DNA from: Kitasatospora griseola
GTDB taxonomy: Bacteria > Actinomycetota > Actinomycetes > Streptomycetales > Streptomycetaceae
DNA: 40,124 bases
NCBI RefSeq assembly: GCF_014648555.1
Contig: NZ_BMRI01000011.1
Location: 105,546 to 145,669, forward strand
Reading direction: 5' to 3'
The notes beneath the pieces are model-generated. The model made no database searches. It had not been told where the DNA came from and worked only from the letters and a program-made list of their open reading frames with translations. Positions 1-7,995 of the stretch are shown piece by piece; positions within the stretch are counted from its first letter, which is position 1; every line of letters begins with the position of its first letter. The position numbers and the translations under genes are program-made.

Positions 1-1834
1 ACTGCATGTCGTTCGGGGAGATCTTGCCGCCGTTCTTCAGCTTGGCCTGGATCTGGTCGGTGATCTCCTTGGCGCGGGTGCCGTACTCCCAGTCCTTGGT
101 GAGCATCGGCTTGTAGGTCTCGTCGACCACGGCCTGGTTGGCCGTCACGATGTAGCCCTCGGGCGGGTTGTACGCGTAGGGCAGCGACTTGAACGGCAGG
201 AAGTCGGTCTTCCAGGCGTAGCCGGAGTCCCAGCCGGGGGCGGGGTAGCGGCCGTCGCCCTTGGCGCGGACCGGGATCAGGCCGGGGGCCTGGTAGCCGA
301 TGTTGCCTTTGGTGTCGGCGTAGATGAGGTTCTGCGCGGGGACGGCGAAGTCCTGCGCGGCGAGCCGGAACGAGGCGAAGTCGGTGGCCCGGTCGAGCTT
401 GAAGACGGCGTCCATGGTCTTGCCGGGGACGAGCGCGGTCCAGCGCAGCGCGACGCCGTAGCCGGTGGCCCGGTCGGGGGCGGCGTTGCCGGCGGGCGCG
501 TTGCTGCCGACCTTCTGCTCCTCGGAGGACTGGTCGGAGATCATCGGCATGCCGTCCTGCGTGGTGCGGACGGTGATGGTGCGGTCCTCGCCACCGGCGA
601 CCTTGATGGTCTCCTTGCGGACGGTGAACTTGGTGTCCTTGCCGTCGAGCAGGTAGGTGTCGGGGCCGGTGACCTTCTCCAGGTACAGGTCGGTGACGTC
701 GGCGCCGAGGTTGGTGAAGCCCCAGGCGATGTCCTTGTTGTGGCCGATGACGACGCCCGGCATGCCGGCGAAGGTGTAGCCGGCCACGTCGTAGTTGCAG
801 CTGCTGGAGGTGCTGCGGCAGTGCAGGCCCATCTGGTACCAGATCGACGGCATGCCGGGGCCGAGGTGCGGGTCGTTGGCCAGCAGCGGCTTGTTGGTGG
901 TGGTGTTGGCGCCGGAGACCACCCAGGAGTTGGAGCCGATGCCCTGCCCGTTGGGGCCGAGCAGCTGCGGCAGCGCCCCCATCCTGCCGGACAGGTCGCC
1001 GAGCAGCTGCTGGGTCACGGCCCGGGCCTGCGAGGTGCTCGCGGAGGTCGCGCTGCCGGACGGGGCGGGCACGGTGGCGCCCTCACCGGGGGTGTAGGTG
1101 CCGTCGGCGCCGACCTTGCCGGTCTTCACGATGGTGCCGTTGCGGTCGTACGGGTAGTCCGGGTAGAGCTGGGCGATCTGCTCGGCGCTGAAGTTCTGCG
1201 TCAGCAGCGAGCGGTCGATCTCCTCCTGCATGTTGCCGGACAGGCTCCAGGCCATCGCCTTCAGCCAGGCCACCGAGTCGACCGGGTCCCACTTCTCGGG
1301 CCGGTAGCCGGAGTTGACGGCGCCGAGCAGCGCGTACTCGACCGAGGCGCCGGCCCCGCCGGGGTGCTCGGCGAGCCAGGCGTTGACGCCCTCGGTGTAG
1401 GCCGTCAGGTTGCGCTTGGTGTCCTCGGACAGGACGTGGTCCCACTCCTTCTGGGCGACCTGGCGCCAGCCCATGGTGCGCAGGAAGCTGTCGTTCTCCA
1501 CCGCGCTGGAGCCGAACATCTCGGCGAGCCGGCCGGAGGTGATGTGCCGTCGGACGTCCATCTCCCAGAACCGGTCCTGCGCCTGGACGTAGCCCTGGGC
1601 GCGGAACAGGTCGGCGTCGGTGTCGGCGTACAGCTGTGGGATGCCCTTGTCGTCGCGCACCACGTCCACCGGAGCGGACATGCCGGGCACCGAGACGGTG
1701 CCGCTGACCTGCGGGAACGACGAACGGACGGTGTCCACCGCCCACCAGCTGCCGCCGGCCAGACCCGCCACCAGCAGCACGGCCAGCAGGATCACGATCA
1801 GACGTGCGCGCCGGAACTTCTTCGAGCGGGGCAT
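1..1834 (-). CDS. penicillin acylase family protein, C-terminus outside window
   Basis: Ntn-hydrolase of the penicillin amidase (S45) family, expected to hydrolyse an amide such as a beta-lactam side chain or acyl-homoserine lactone outside the membrane. The ATG at 1834 follows AAGGA at a good distance. Residues 10-30 form one hydrophobic segment (signal anchor or signal peptide) after a basic start. The precursor is autocleaved before an N-terminal Ser of the beta subunit: the motif GIGSNSWVVSG is present, with Ser301 encoded at 932-934, and it is followed by the usual LLANDPHLG stretch. About 611 residues are visible and the family is usually longer, so the gene is cut by the left edge. The first 300 residues cover signal, alpha chain and spacer. 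Substrate cannot be told from sequence. It is divergent from the antiporter gene at 2050. Confidence 0.9.
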   Translation of the reverse strand, partial: MPRSKKFRRARLIVILLAVLLVAGLAGGSWWAVDTVRSSFPQVSGTVSVPGMSAPVDVVRDDKGIPQLYADTDADLFRAQGYVQAQDRFWEMDVRRHITSGRLAEMFGSSAVENDSFLRTMGWRQVAQKEWDHVLSEDTKRNLTAYTEGVNAWLAEHPGGAGASVEYALLGAVNSGYRPEKWDPVDSVAWLKAMAWSLSGNMQEEIDRSLLTQNFSAEQIAQLYPDYPYDRNGTIVKTGKVGADGTYTPGEGATVPAPSGSATSASTSQARAVTQQLLGDLSGRMGALPQLLGPNGQGIGSNSWVVSGANTTTNKPLLANDPHLGPGMPSIWYQMGLHCRSTSSSCNYDVAGYTFAGMPGVVIGHNKDIAWGFTNLGADVTDLYLEKVTGPDTYLLDGKDTKFTVRKETIKVAGGEDRTITVRTTQDGMPMISDQSSEEQKVGSNAPAGNAAPDRATGYGVALRWTALVPGKTMDAVFKLDRATDFASFRLAAQDFAVPAQNLIYADTKGNIGYQAPGLIPVRAKGDGRYPAPGWDSGYAWKTDFLPFKSLPYAYNPPEGYIVTANQAVVDETYKPMLTKDWEYGTRAKEITDQIQAKLKNGGKISPNDMQ

Positions 1835-2049
1835 CCGAGTCCTTGTATGAGGGAGCGTGCGGCCGTGACAGGTCACCACATTAGGGCGACGGCACCGGCA
1901 GCCGTGCACGGGGGACACCGCCAGGCTGCGGCGGTGCCGTTCGGACCCTACCGGGCCGGGAGGAAAGCGGGGACTAGCGTAAAGATCAAGTAAAATGTTA
2001 GACTGAGTAACGATCCGTCAGCCGCCCTTCCTGCCCGAGGTGCCCCTGC

Positions 2050-3570
2050 GTGACCGTTGACCACCTGAACGAGCTGCTTCTTGAGTCCGCCGTCATCCTG
2101 CTCGTCGCCGTCGGCGCCGTCAGGCTCTCCACCCGTACGGGACTGCCGTCACTGCTGCTGTACCTCGGCATCGGCGTCCTGCTCGGCCAGAACGGCATCG
2201 GCATAAGTTTCAACAACGCCGAACTCACCCAGGTCCTGGGCTACGCGGCCCTGGTGGTCATCCTCGCCGAGGGCGGACTCAAAACCAGCTGGAAGGCGAT
2301 CAAACCGGTCGTGCCGGCAGCCGCCGTGCTCGCCACCGTGGGCGTCGCCGTCTCGGTGTTCGTCACCGCCGCCGGCGCGCACTGGCTGGTCGGCCTGGAG
2401 TGGCGCACCGCGCTGCTGCTCGGCGCGATCGTCTCCTCCACCGACGCCGCGGCGGTCTTCTCGGTGCTGCGGACGGTCCCGCTGCCCAAGCGCCTGACCG
2501 GCCTGCTGGAGGCCGAGTCCGGCTTCAACGACGCGCCCGTGGTGATCCTGGTGGTGGCCTTCGCCACCACCGGCGAACTCGACTCCTGGTACGTGCTGCT
2601 CGGCACCATCGCGCTGGAACTGGTGATCGGCGCGGCCGTCGGCCTCGCGGTCGGCAAGCTCGGCGCGTACGCGATGCGCCGGATCGCGCTGCCCTCCTCC
2701 GGCCTGTACCCGATCTCGGTGCTCGGCCTGATCGTGCTCGCCTACGCGGGCGGCGCGCTGCTGCACGCCTCCGGCTTCCTGGCCGCCTACCTCGCCTCGG
2801 TGATCCTCGGAAACTCCAAGCTGCCGCACGGCCCCGCGGTGCGCGGCTTCGCCGACGGACTCGCCTGGATCGGCCAGATCGGCATGTTCGTGCTGCTCGG
2901 CCTGCTGGTCACGCCCGCGACCATGGGCTCGGCGATCATTCCGGGCCTGGTGGCCGGCACCGTGCTGGTGTTCGTCGCCCGGCCGCTGTCGGTGATGGTC
3001 AGCATGACGCCGTTCCGGATCCCCTGGCAGGAGCAGGCCCTGCTGTCCTGGGCCGGTCTGCGCGGCGCCGTGCCCATCGTGCTCGCCACCATCCCGCTGG
3101 TGTCCGGCGCGGCCGACGCCCAGCAGCTGTTCAACGTGGTGTTCATCCTGGTCGTGGTGTTCACCCTGCTCCAGGGCCCGACCCTGCCGATGGTCGCCCG
3201 CTGGCTGAAAATCGGCGAGGGCGACCTCGGCCAGGACCTGGGCATCGAGGCCGCCCCGCTGGAGAAGCTGCACGGCCACCTGCTGTCCGTGCAGCTGGCC
3301 GCCGGCTCCCGGATGTCCGGCGTCGAGGTCTCCGAACTGCGCCTGCCCAAGGGCGCCGCGGTCACCCTGGTGGTCCGCGAGGGCTCCAGCTTCGTGCCGG
3401 ACCGGATGACGGTGCTGCGCGAGGGCGACGAACTGCTGGTGGTCACCACCGACGAGGTCTCGGAGGCCGCCGAACGCCGGCTGCGCGCCGTCGACCAGGG
3501 CGGCAAGCTGGCCGGCTGGCTGCACAATGCGGAGGCTTCACCTTCCGTTCCCAGAAGGAAAGCGGGCTGA
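2050..3570 (+). CDS. CPA1-family cation/proton antiporter with C-terminal RCK_C (TrkA-C) domain
   Basis: Membrane antiporter of the Na_H_Exchanger/CPA1 type, probably K+/H+ or Na+/H+ (NhaP2/CvrA-like architecture), acting in pH and potassium homeostasis. GTG start at 2050; 506 residues. About 12 hydrophobic segments lie between residues 8 and 385. The transport-core motif SGFNDAPVV is at about residues 156-164 and carries the acidic Asn-Asp pair. A cytosolic RCK_C domain follows at about 410-490 (ends in EGDELLVVTT, the typical last strand), which in this family senses nucleotide or ion. Divergent from the penicillin acylase gene, with an A/T-richer stretch at 1975-2010 that could hold its promoter. 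The ion actually transported is not decided by the sequence. Confidence 0.92.
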   Translation: MTVDHLNELLLESAVILLVAVGAVRLSTRTGLPSLLLYLGIGVLLGQNGIGISFNNAELTQVLGYAALVVILAEGGLKTSWKAIKPVVPAAAVLATVGVAVSVFVTAAGAHWLVGLEWRTALLLGAIVSSTDAAAVFSVLRTVPLPKRLTGLLEAESGFNDAPVVILVVAFATTGELDSWYVLLGTIALELVIGAAVGLAVGKLGAYAMRRIALPSSGLYPISVLGLIVLAYAGGALLHASGFLAAYLASVILGNSKLPHGPAVRGFADGLAWIGQIGMFVLLGLLVTPATMGSAIIPGLVAGTVLVFVARPLSVMVSMTPFRIPWQEQALLSWAGLRGAVPIVLATIPLVSGAADAQQLFNVVFILVVVFTLLQGPTLPMVARWLKIGEGDLGQDLGIEAAPLEKLHGHLLSVQLAAGSRMSGVEVSELRLPKGAAVTLVVREGSSFVPDRMTVLREGDELLVVTTDEVSEAAERRLRAVDQGGKLAGWLHNAEASPSVPRRKAG

Positions 3571-3776
3571 GCCGCTAAGCTGAAGGCCGAAACCCCGATT
3601 CCCCCGCATCTGCCTGATGCAGAGTCGGCGCGACCGCTCGGCGGCCGGGCCCCGAGGCATTCCGCCCGGGCCCGGTAACAACCCCGGTCGACGCGCGAGA
3701 GGACGACTCTCGGCGCCGGTCCCGGTCCCATCTGCACGCCCGGTCCCGCGCTACCAGGCAGCAGAGAGGACCGACC

Positions 3777-5069
3777 GTGGCGGCTCGCCGACCGGTCGAC
3801 GACCCCACTGGCAGCACCGGCTACGGAGCCCTGCTGCGCACCCCCCGCGCCTGGACCTTCCTGCTCCCCGCCCTGGTCGCCCGACTGCCGTACGCCATGC
3901 TCGGCCTCGGCATCGTGCTGCTGGTGCGCGACACCACCGGCTCCTACGGCCTGGCCGGCGCGGTCGCCGCGACCGCCGCCGTCGCGCAGGCCCTGATCGG
4001 CCCGCAGACCGGCCGACTCGCCGACCGGCACGGCCAGGCCGCCGTGCTGGTCCCCGCCGTCCTGGTGCACGCCGCCGCGGTGGGCGCGCTGATCGCGCTC
4101 GCCCACGGCGGCGCCCCCGACTGGACGCTGTTCCTCGCCGCCGCCCCGGCCGGCGCGTCGGTGCCTCAGGTCGGCGCCATGGTGCGGGCCCGCTGGGTGC
4201 ACCGGCTGAACGAGCGGCCCGCGCTGCTGAACACCGCGTTCGCCTTCGAGTCCGTCACCGACGAGTTCACCTTCGTGGTCGGCCCGGTGCTGGCCACCGG
4301 CGTCGCCACCGCGGTGAACCCGTCCGCCGGGCTGATCGCCGAGGCCGCCCTCACGGTGCTCGGCGGCCTGCTCTTCGCCGCCCGCCGCGGCACCGCCCCC
4401 TCCCCCACCGGCCCCGCCGAGCCCGGCCGCCGCCAGGCCTCCGCGCTGGCCTCCCCCGGCGTCCGCCTGCTGGCCGGCGGCTTCCTCGGCCTCGGCACCG
4501 TGTTCGGTGCGCTCCAGGTCTCCATCACCGCCTTCGCCGAGGACGCCGGCACCCCGGGCCTCAGCGGCGCGGTCTACGGCATCTTCGCGGCCGGGTCGAT
4601 GGTCGCCGGCGTGCTCTACGGCCTGATCCCCTGGCGCAGCTCGGCCCGGCAGCGGATGCTCGCCTGCTACGCGCTGCTGGTGCTCGGCTGCTCCACGCTG
4701 TGGGCGATGCCGAACCTGGTCTCGCTGTCGATCGCCGGCCTGTTCTGCGGCCTGGCCATCGCCCCCACCCTGATCACCGGCTACACCCTGGTGGAGACGC
4801 TGGTCGCGGACGGCGCCAAGACCGAGGCGTTCACCTGGCTGACCGGCGCGATCGGCCTCGGCCTGGCGGTCGGCTCCACCGCGGCCGGGCAGCTGATCGA
4901 CCACTCCGGGCCCTCGCTGGGCTTCACCGTCCCGCTGATCGGCTCCGGCCTGGGCCTGGTGGCGCTCGTCACGATGCGCCGCCTGCTGCTCGCCCCGGCC
5001 CCCGCCACCCGTACCGTGGCCAGGGGCGGCGCGGTCGAACAGCCCGCCGGCGCCGCCCGGCACGGCTGA
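3777..5069 (+). CDS. MFS transporter
   Basis: Twelve-helix major facilitator superfamily permease of 430 residues. GTG start at 3777 follows AGAGGA with 7-nt spacing. Hydrophobic helices are spread along the whole length with a polar central loop around residues 205-225. The loop between helices 2 and 3 has the MFS motif A-like GRLADRHG. It resembles the second MFS protein of the window (23210-24418), sharing the pattern of a conserved FVVGPVL/FVSGPLL element in helix 5. Substrate unknown. Followed by a 7-bp-stem hairpin at 5071-5090, so probably transcribed alone or with the antiporter 200 bp upstream. Confidence 0.9.
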   Translation: MAARRPVDDPTGSTGYGALLRTPRAWTFLLPALVARLPYAMLGLGIVLLVRDTTGSYGLAGAVAATAAVAQALIGPQTGRLADRHGQAAVLVPAVLVHAAAVGALIALAHGGAPDWTLFLAAAPAGASVPQVGAMVRARWVHRLNERPALLNTAFAFESVTDEFTFVVGPVLATGVATAVNPSAGLIAEAALTVLGGLLFAARRGTAPSPTGPAEPGRRQASALASPGVRLLAGGFLGLGTVFGALQVSITAFAEDAGTPGLSGAVYGIFAAGSMVAGVLYGLIPWRSSARQRMLACYALLVLGCSTLWAMPNLVSLSIAGLFCGLAIAPTLITGYTLVETLVADGAKTEAFTWLTGAIGLGLAVGSTAAGQLIDHSGPSLGFTVPLIGSGLGLVALVTMRRLLLAPAPATRTVARGGAVEQPAGAARHG

Positions 5070-5070
5070 G

Positions 5071-5090
5071 CCGCTGGACTCCACCAGCGG
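5071..5090 (+). terminator. short hairpin after the MFS gene
   Basis: Perfect 7-bp stem (ccgctgg / ccagcgg) with a 6-nt loop directly after the stop codon at 5069. There is no T-run, as is common for high-GC actinobacterial terminators. It could also be a simple attenuating hairpin before the FmdB gene. Confidence 0.45.
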
Positions 5091-5163
5091 AATGCCGCAT
5101 CATGGACCGTCGTTAGCACTCATAGCGTGAGAGTGCCAGGGGGAGTGCAGGAGGAAGCGGAAA

Positions 5164-5454
5164 GTGCCCACGTACCAGTACCAGTGCACCGAGTGCGGCA
5201 ACGGCCTCGAGGCGGTGCAGAAGTTCAGCGACGACGCGCTGACCACGTGCCCCGACTGCCAGGGGAAGCTCCGCAAGGTCTTCTCGGCCGTGGGTGTGGT
5301 CTTCAAGGGCTCCGGCTTCTACCGCACCGACAGCCGCTCCAGCTCCAGCAGCTCGGTGGCCTCGTCCTCGTCGACCTCCGGCTCCTCGACCTCGTCGTCG
5401 GCGTCGTCCTCGTCGTCCTCGTCGAGCAGCAGCTCGGCCCCGGCCGCGAGCTGA
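5164..5454 (+). CDS. FmdB-family zinc ribbon protein with serine-rich tail
   Basis: Small putative regulatory protein (96 residues) of the FmdB/CxxC_CxxC_SSSS family. GTG start at 5164 is preceded by GGAGG. Residues 1-40 hold the zinc ribbon with Cys8-x2-Cys11 and Cys29-x2-Cys32, then the conserved GVVFKGSGFYRTD element. Residues 57-91 are almost all Ser, encoded by tcg/tcc/agc runs, far longer than a linker needs. The family is widespread but its biochemical role is not established. In actinobacteria it is usually followed by a SAF-domain protein and mscL, and the same order is present here with a reduced middle gene. A strong hairpin follows the stop. Confidence 0.92.
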   Translation: MPTYQYQCTECGNGLEAVQKFSDDALTTCPDCQGKLRKVFSAVGVVFKGSGFYRTDSRSSSSSSVASSSSTSGSSTSSSASSSSSSSSSSSAPAAS

Positions 5455-5470
5455 TCGTCCGAAGCATCGC

Positions 5471-5507
5471 CGCAGGCCCCGCCCGGTTCGACCGGGCGGG
5501 GCCTGCG
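5471..5507 (+). terminator. strong terminator hairpin downstream of the FmdB gene
   Basis: Perfect 17-bp inverted repeat (5471-5487 with 5491-5507) around a 3-nt centre. It begins 17 bp after the FmdB stop. Its core, gcaggcccc-gcccg with the matching arm, recurs in the hairpins at 13352-13396 and 33487-33521. Confidence 0.8.
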
Positions 5508-5735
5508 CCGTTGTGCGGGGTGGTTACGCGGGTTCCTCCGGACGGTGGGGCGGGGAGGGTCACGGGGTGTGCTCCGAACGGCGCAGTGGCTCAGCCCTGC
5601 GGGTGACGGCGGTTTTCCACAGGGCGGGGTTTTCCACAGGCTGCGGATATCCGCGGGCGGGGGCGGACGGGCGGCCGCAGGATGGCTGCCGCGGCCTCGA
5701 CCGGGGCCGCCGCTCCCCAGGAAGGGTCTGCCGCC

Positions 5736-5990
5736 ATGACCGCTTTCGTGCTCCCCCCGCTGCCCGCCGCGCTGGTGCCGCCGCGCCGCGAGGTGCCCGA
5801 TTTTCCGCCGATCCGCGGCACCGCGCGGGGCCGCCACCGCTTGCGGCAGGCCGTGCGCCGGCGGCCGGGCGTGTTCGCGGTGGCCTGTCTGGCGGTGGCG
5901 GCCGCGTTCACCTCGGGTCCGCTGCGCCCCGCCCCGCCGCCCGGCCCTGGGGCCGGCGAATGCCCCCGGGCGTCAACCGGAGTGCCGTGA
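5736..5990 (+). CDS. small single-pass membrane protein, probably a shortened SAF-domain protein
   Basis: 84-residue protein starting at ATG 5736 after GAAGGG. Residues 1-40 are Pro/Arg-rich and cytosolic in character (pattern PPIRGTARGRHRLRQAVRRRP). Residues 44-58 form one hydrophobic helix, and a Pro-rich 25-residue tail follows. The position between the FmdB gene and mscL is where streptomycetes usually carry a roughly 200-residue protein with this kind of N-terminus followed by a periplasmic SAF domain. Here the protein stops just after the membrane segment and no SAF-like sequence is visible in any frame before mscL. It is therefore either a truncated relative or a minimal version. Function unknown. 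Confidence 0.55.
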   Translation: MTAFVLPPLPAALVPPRREVPDFPPIRGTARGRHRLRQAVRRRPGVFAVACLAVAAAFTSGPLRPAPPPGPGAGECPRASTGVP

Positions 5991-6032
5991 ATTCACCCGT
6001 GACCTCTGCATGCGGACAGCGTTCGACGCGGC

Positions 6033-6446
6033 ATGAAAGGCTTCAAGAATTTCCTGCTCCGCGGCAACGTGGTGGACCTGGCCGTCGCCGTCGTCATCGG
6101 CGCGGCGATCACCAACGTCGTCAACGCGTTCGTCAAGGGCATCATCAACCCGCTGCTCGGCCTGATCGGCACCAAGGACCTGAACAGCTACGCGTCCTGC
6201 CTCCGGGGCCCGTGTTCGATGGACGCCAGTGGCAACGTGACCTCCGGCATCTTCATCCTCTGGGGCTCGGTGATCAGCGCGGTGATCAGCTTCATCATCA
6301 TCGCGGCCGTCGTGTACTTCCTGATCGTCCTGCCGATGAACCACTTCCTGGAGAAGCGCAAGACGCCGGAGGAGGAGGCGATGGAGGTCGAGGTGAGGGA
6401 GGTCCAGCTGCTCACCGAGATCCGCGACGCGCTGGTCCGCCGCTGA
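6033..6446 (+). CDS. mscL: large-conductance mechanosensitive channel
   Basis: 137-residue MscL subunit of the homopentameric channel that opens under membrane tension during osmotic downshock. Helix TM1 (residues 14-38) has the family's Gly/Ala-rich pore constriction (LAVAVVIGAAITNVVNAFV), TM2 is at about residues 75-100, and a charged C-terminal bundle ends the protein. The periplasmic loop contains two cysteines in a CLRGPC motif (Cys56 and Cys61), close enough for an intramolecular disulfide. The start codon ATG 6033 lacks an obvious Shine-Dalgarno sequence but is fixed by the conserved N-terminus MKGFKNFLLRGNVVDLAV. Convergent with the small gene at 6450-6614. Confidence 0.95.
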   Translation: MKGFKNFLLRGNVVDLAVAVVIGAAITNVVNAFVKGIINPLLGLIGTKDLNSYASCLRGPCSMDASGNVTSGIFILWGSVISAVISFIIIAAVVYFLIVLPMNHFLEKRKTPEEEAMEVEVREVQLLTEIRDALVRR

Positions 6447-6449
6447 CGG

Positions 6450-6614
6450 CTACTTCTCCCCGTGGTGCGGGGGCCGCTGGTCGAGGTACCAGCTCAGCCC
6501 CCGCCCGCCCTGCGACTCTCCCCAGCCGCGGTCGGTGTCGTCACTGGTCTGCTGCTCGAACGGGTCCTTGAAGACCAGTCGCGGCTTGGGCTTGTTCTCG
6601 TCCTGCTCGGTCAT
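6450..6614 (-). CDS. small acidic/polar protein of unknown function (54 aa)
   Basis: A short ORF starting at ATG 6614 and ending at TAG 6450. The product begins MTEQDENKPKPRLVFKDPFE and ends in a Gly/Trp-containing stretch (RGWGESQGGRG, then LSWYLDQRPPHH). Codon third positions are mostly G/C, and it fits exactly between the mscL stop (6446) and the sigma factor gene (stop 6671). No known domain is recognised. The aromatic-rich C-terminus and the strict fit between neighbours argue for a real gene, but only comparison with relatives could settle it. Confidence 0.6.
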   Translation of the reverse strand: MTEQDENKPKPRLVFKDPFEQQTSDDTDRGWGESQGGRGLSWYLDQRPPHHGEK

Positions 6615-6670
6615 CCGTCCACTGTAGAACTGCCGGGCGCCCCCGCGGGGACGCCCGGACAGGCCCTGGC

Positions 6671-7675
6671 TCAGGCGGCTTCGAAGCCGGCGTGGTCGGC
6701 GATCTTCTTCAGCTCGGCCAGCGCGTGCTTCTCGATCTGGCGGATCCGCTCGCGCGTCAAACCGTGCTGCTTGCCGACCTCGGTCAGCGTCCGCTCGCGG
6801 CCGTCCTCCATGCCGTAGCGGCTGCGGATGATCGACGCGGTGCGGTCGTCGAGGCGGCCGATCAGGTCGTCCAGCTCCTCGCGGCGGAGCATCACCAGCA
6901 CGGCGTCCTCCGGCGAGACGGCGCCGGTGTCCTCCACCAGGTCGCCGAACTGGGTCTCGCCCTCGTCGTCGACCGCCATGTTCAGGCTGACCGGGTCACG
7001 GGCCCAGTCCAGCACGTCCTTGATCCGCTGCTCGGTGGTGTCCAGCACGTCCTTGATCCGCTGCTCGGTGGTGTCCAGCTCGGCGGCGATCTCGGACGGC
7101 TCGGCCTCGCGGCCCAGCTCCTTGGACTTCTCGCGCTGCACCCGGCGGATCCGGCCGAGCTCCTCGACCAGGTGGACGGGCAGCCGGATGGTGCGGGACT
7201 GGTCGGCGATCGAGCGGGTGATCGCCTGGCGGATCCACCACGTCGCGTAGGTGGAGAACTTGAAGCCCTTGGAGTAGTCGAACTTCTCCACCGCGCGGAC
7301 CAGGCCGGCGTTGCCCTCCTGGATCAGATCGAGCAGCGGCAGGCCGCTTCGCGGGTAGCGGCGGGCGACGGCGACCACCAGGCGCAGGTTGGAGCGGATG
7401 AAGACATCCTTGGCGCGCTCGGCGTCGTCGGCTATCACCCGGAGCTCCTCCGCGCTGACGCCGTCGAGCTGCTCCTCCTCGTCCAGCAGGTGCTGGGCGA
7501 AGACCCCGGCCTCGATGCGCAGGGACAGCTCGACCTCCTCGGCGGCGTCGAGCAGGGGCGTCCTGGCGATCTCGTCGAGGTACATGCCGACCAGGTCGCG
7601 GTCGGCCTCGAGGTTGGTCGGTCGGGCGGTGCGGCTCCGATCGGCCCTGTCGCGTACGACGGCACGGGTGGCCAT
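6671..7675 (-). CDS. group 2 sigma-70 factor, HrdD-like, with an 11-residue internal duplication
   Basis: Primary-like sigma factor of 334 residues that would direct RNA polymerase core to -10/-35 promoters. Start ATG 7675 follows GAGGGAG; a longer in-frame start at 7726 exists but lacks a matching site. Region 1.2 (NLEADRDLVGMYLDEI, about residues 21-36), region 2 (LRLVVAVARRY, IQEGNAGL, FKFSTYATWWIRQAI), region 3 and region 4 (LTEVGKQHGLTRERIRQIEKHAL) are all present. The long acidic region 1.1 of HrdB is absent, as in HrdA/HrdD-type group 2 factors. Residues 201-211 and 212-222 are an exact repeat (DTTEQRIKDVL twice) in the middle of region 3, caused by a 33-bp tandem duplication. Everything else keeps family spacing, so the protein is probably functional unless region 3 folding is disturbed. 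Confidence 0.93.
   Translation of the reverse strand: MATRAVVRDRADRSRTARPTNLEADRDLVGMYLDEIARTPLLDAAEEVELSLRIEAGVFAQHLLDEEEQLDGVSAEELRVIADDAERAKDVFIRSNLRLVVAVARRYPRSGLPLLDLIQEGNAGLVRAVEKFDYSKGFKFSTYATWWIRQAITRSIADQSRTIRLPVHLVEELGRIRRVQREKSKELGREAEPSEIAAELDTTEQRIKDVLDTTEQRIKDVLDWARDPVSLNMAVDDEGETQFGDLVEDTGAVSPEDAVLVMLRREELDDLIGRLDDRTASIIRSRYGMEDGRERTLTEVGKQHGLTRERIRQIEKHALAELKKIADHAGFEAA
7008..7073 (-). repeat. perfect 33-bp tandem duplication inside the sigma factor gene
   Basis: Units 7008-7040 and 7041-7073 are identical over 33 bp, with six more bases of a third unit at 7074-7079. The length is a multiple of three, so the frame is kept and 11 residues are added. Perfect identity implies a recent slippage or recombination event, or an assembly artefact. 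Confidence 0.95.
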
Positions 7676-7995
7676 GCTTGCTCCCTCACTGACGGTGCCG
7701 GGGCTCCGTTCCGCCGCCTGGCACAACCGTGTGGGCCATTTCCCGGCTCACACGTAACGATCCAACGCACAGAAATCGGACAACATTCCCAAGTGGCTCA
7801 GTTTTTCGTGAGCGATGCAGTATCCTGCCGATTTTCATCCGATCGATACACGCAGCGTGACACGAGTCGCACACCGCGCGTCCACCGGACGCCACCGAAC
7901 CCGCGCGGGGCCTTCGCGACACATCCGCACAACCGATGCCGAATCGCTATCACCGGACCCCCGGTTCGCCTCCCGGCGCTGGGAAGGTCTCTGTC
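7676..7995. promoter_or_regulatory. divergent intergenic region between the sigma factor and PAP2 phosphatase genes
   Basis: About 320 bp with no gene. The stretch 7745-7870 is clearly richer in A/T than its surroundings and should contain the two divergent promoters. A TATCCT hexamer at 7821-7826 is a possible rightward -10 element, but no convincing -35 lies at the right distance, so no promoter is called firmly. Confidence 0.4.

Noticed and set aside
740..1993. 417-codon rightward ORF opposite the penicillin acylase gene
   Set aside because: Arg/Gly/Ala-rich shadow of the minus-strand gene, which has the family motifs and signal anchor.
2149..5084. Long minus-strand ORFs opposite the antiporter and MFS genes
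   Set aside because: Composition (Gln/His/Glu/Asp runs) is that of antisense frames; both plus-strand genes have clear family motifs.
7676..7726. Longer start for the sigma factor at 7726
   Set aside because: The ATG at 7675 has GAGGGAG and gives the usual HrdD length.
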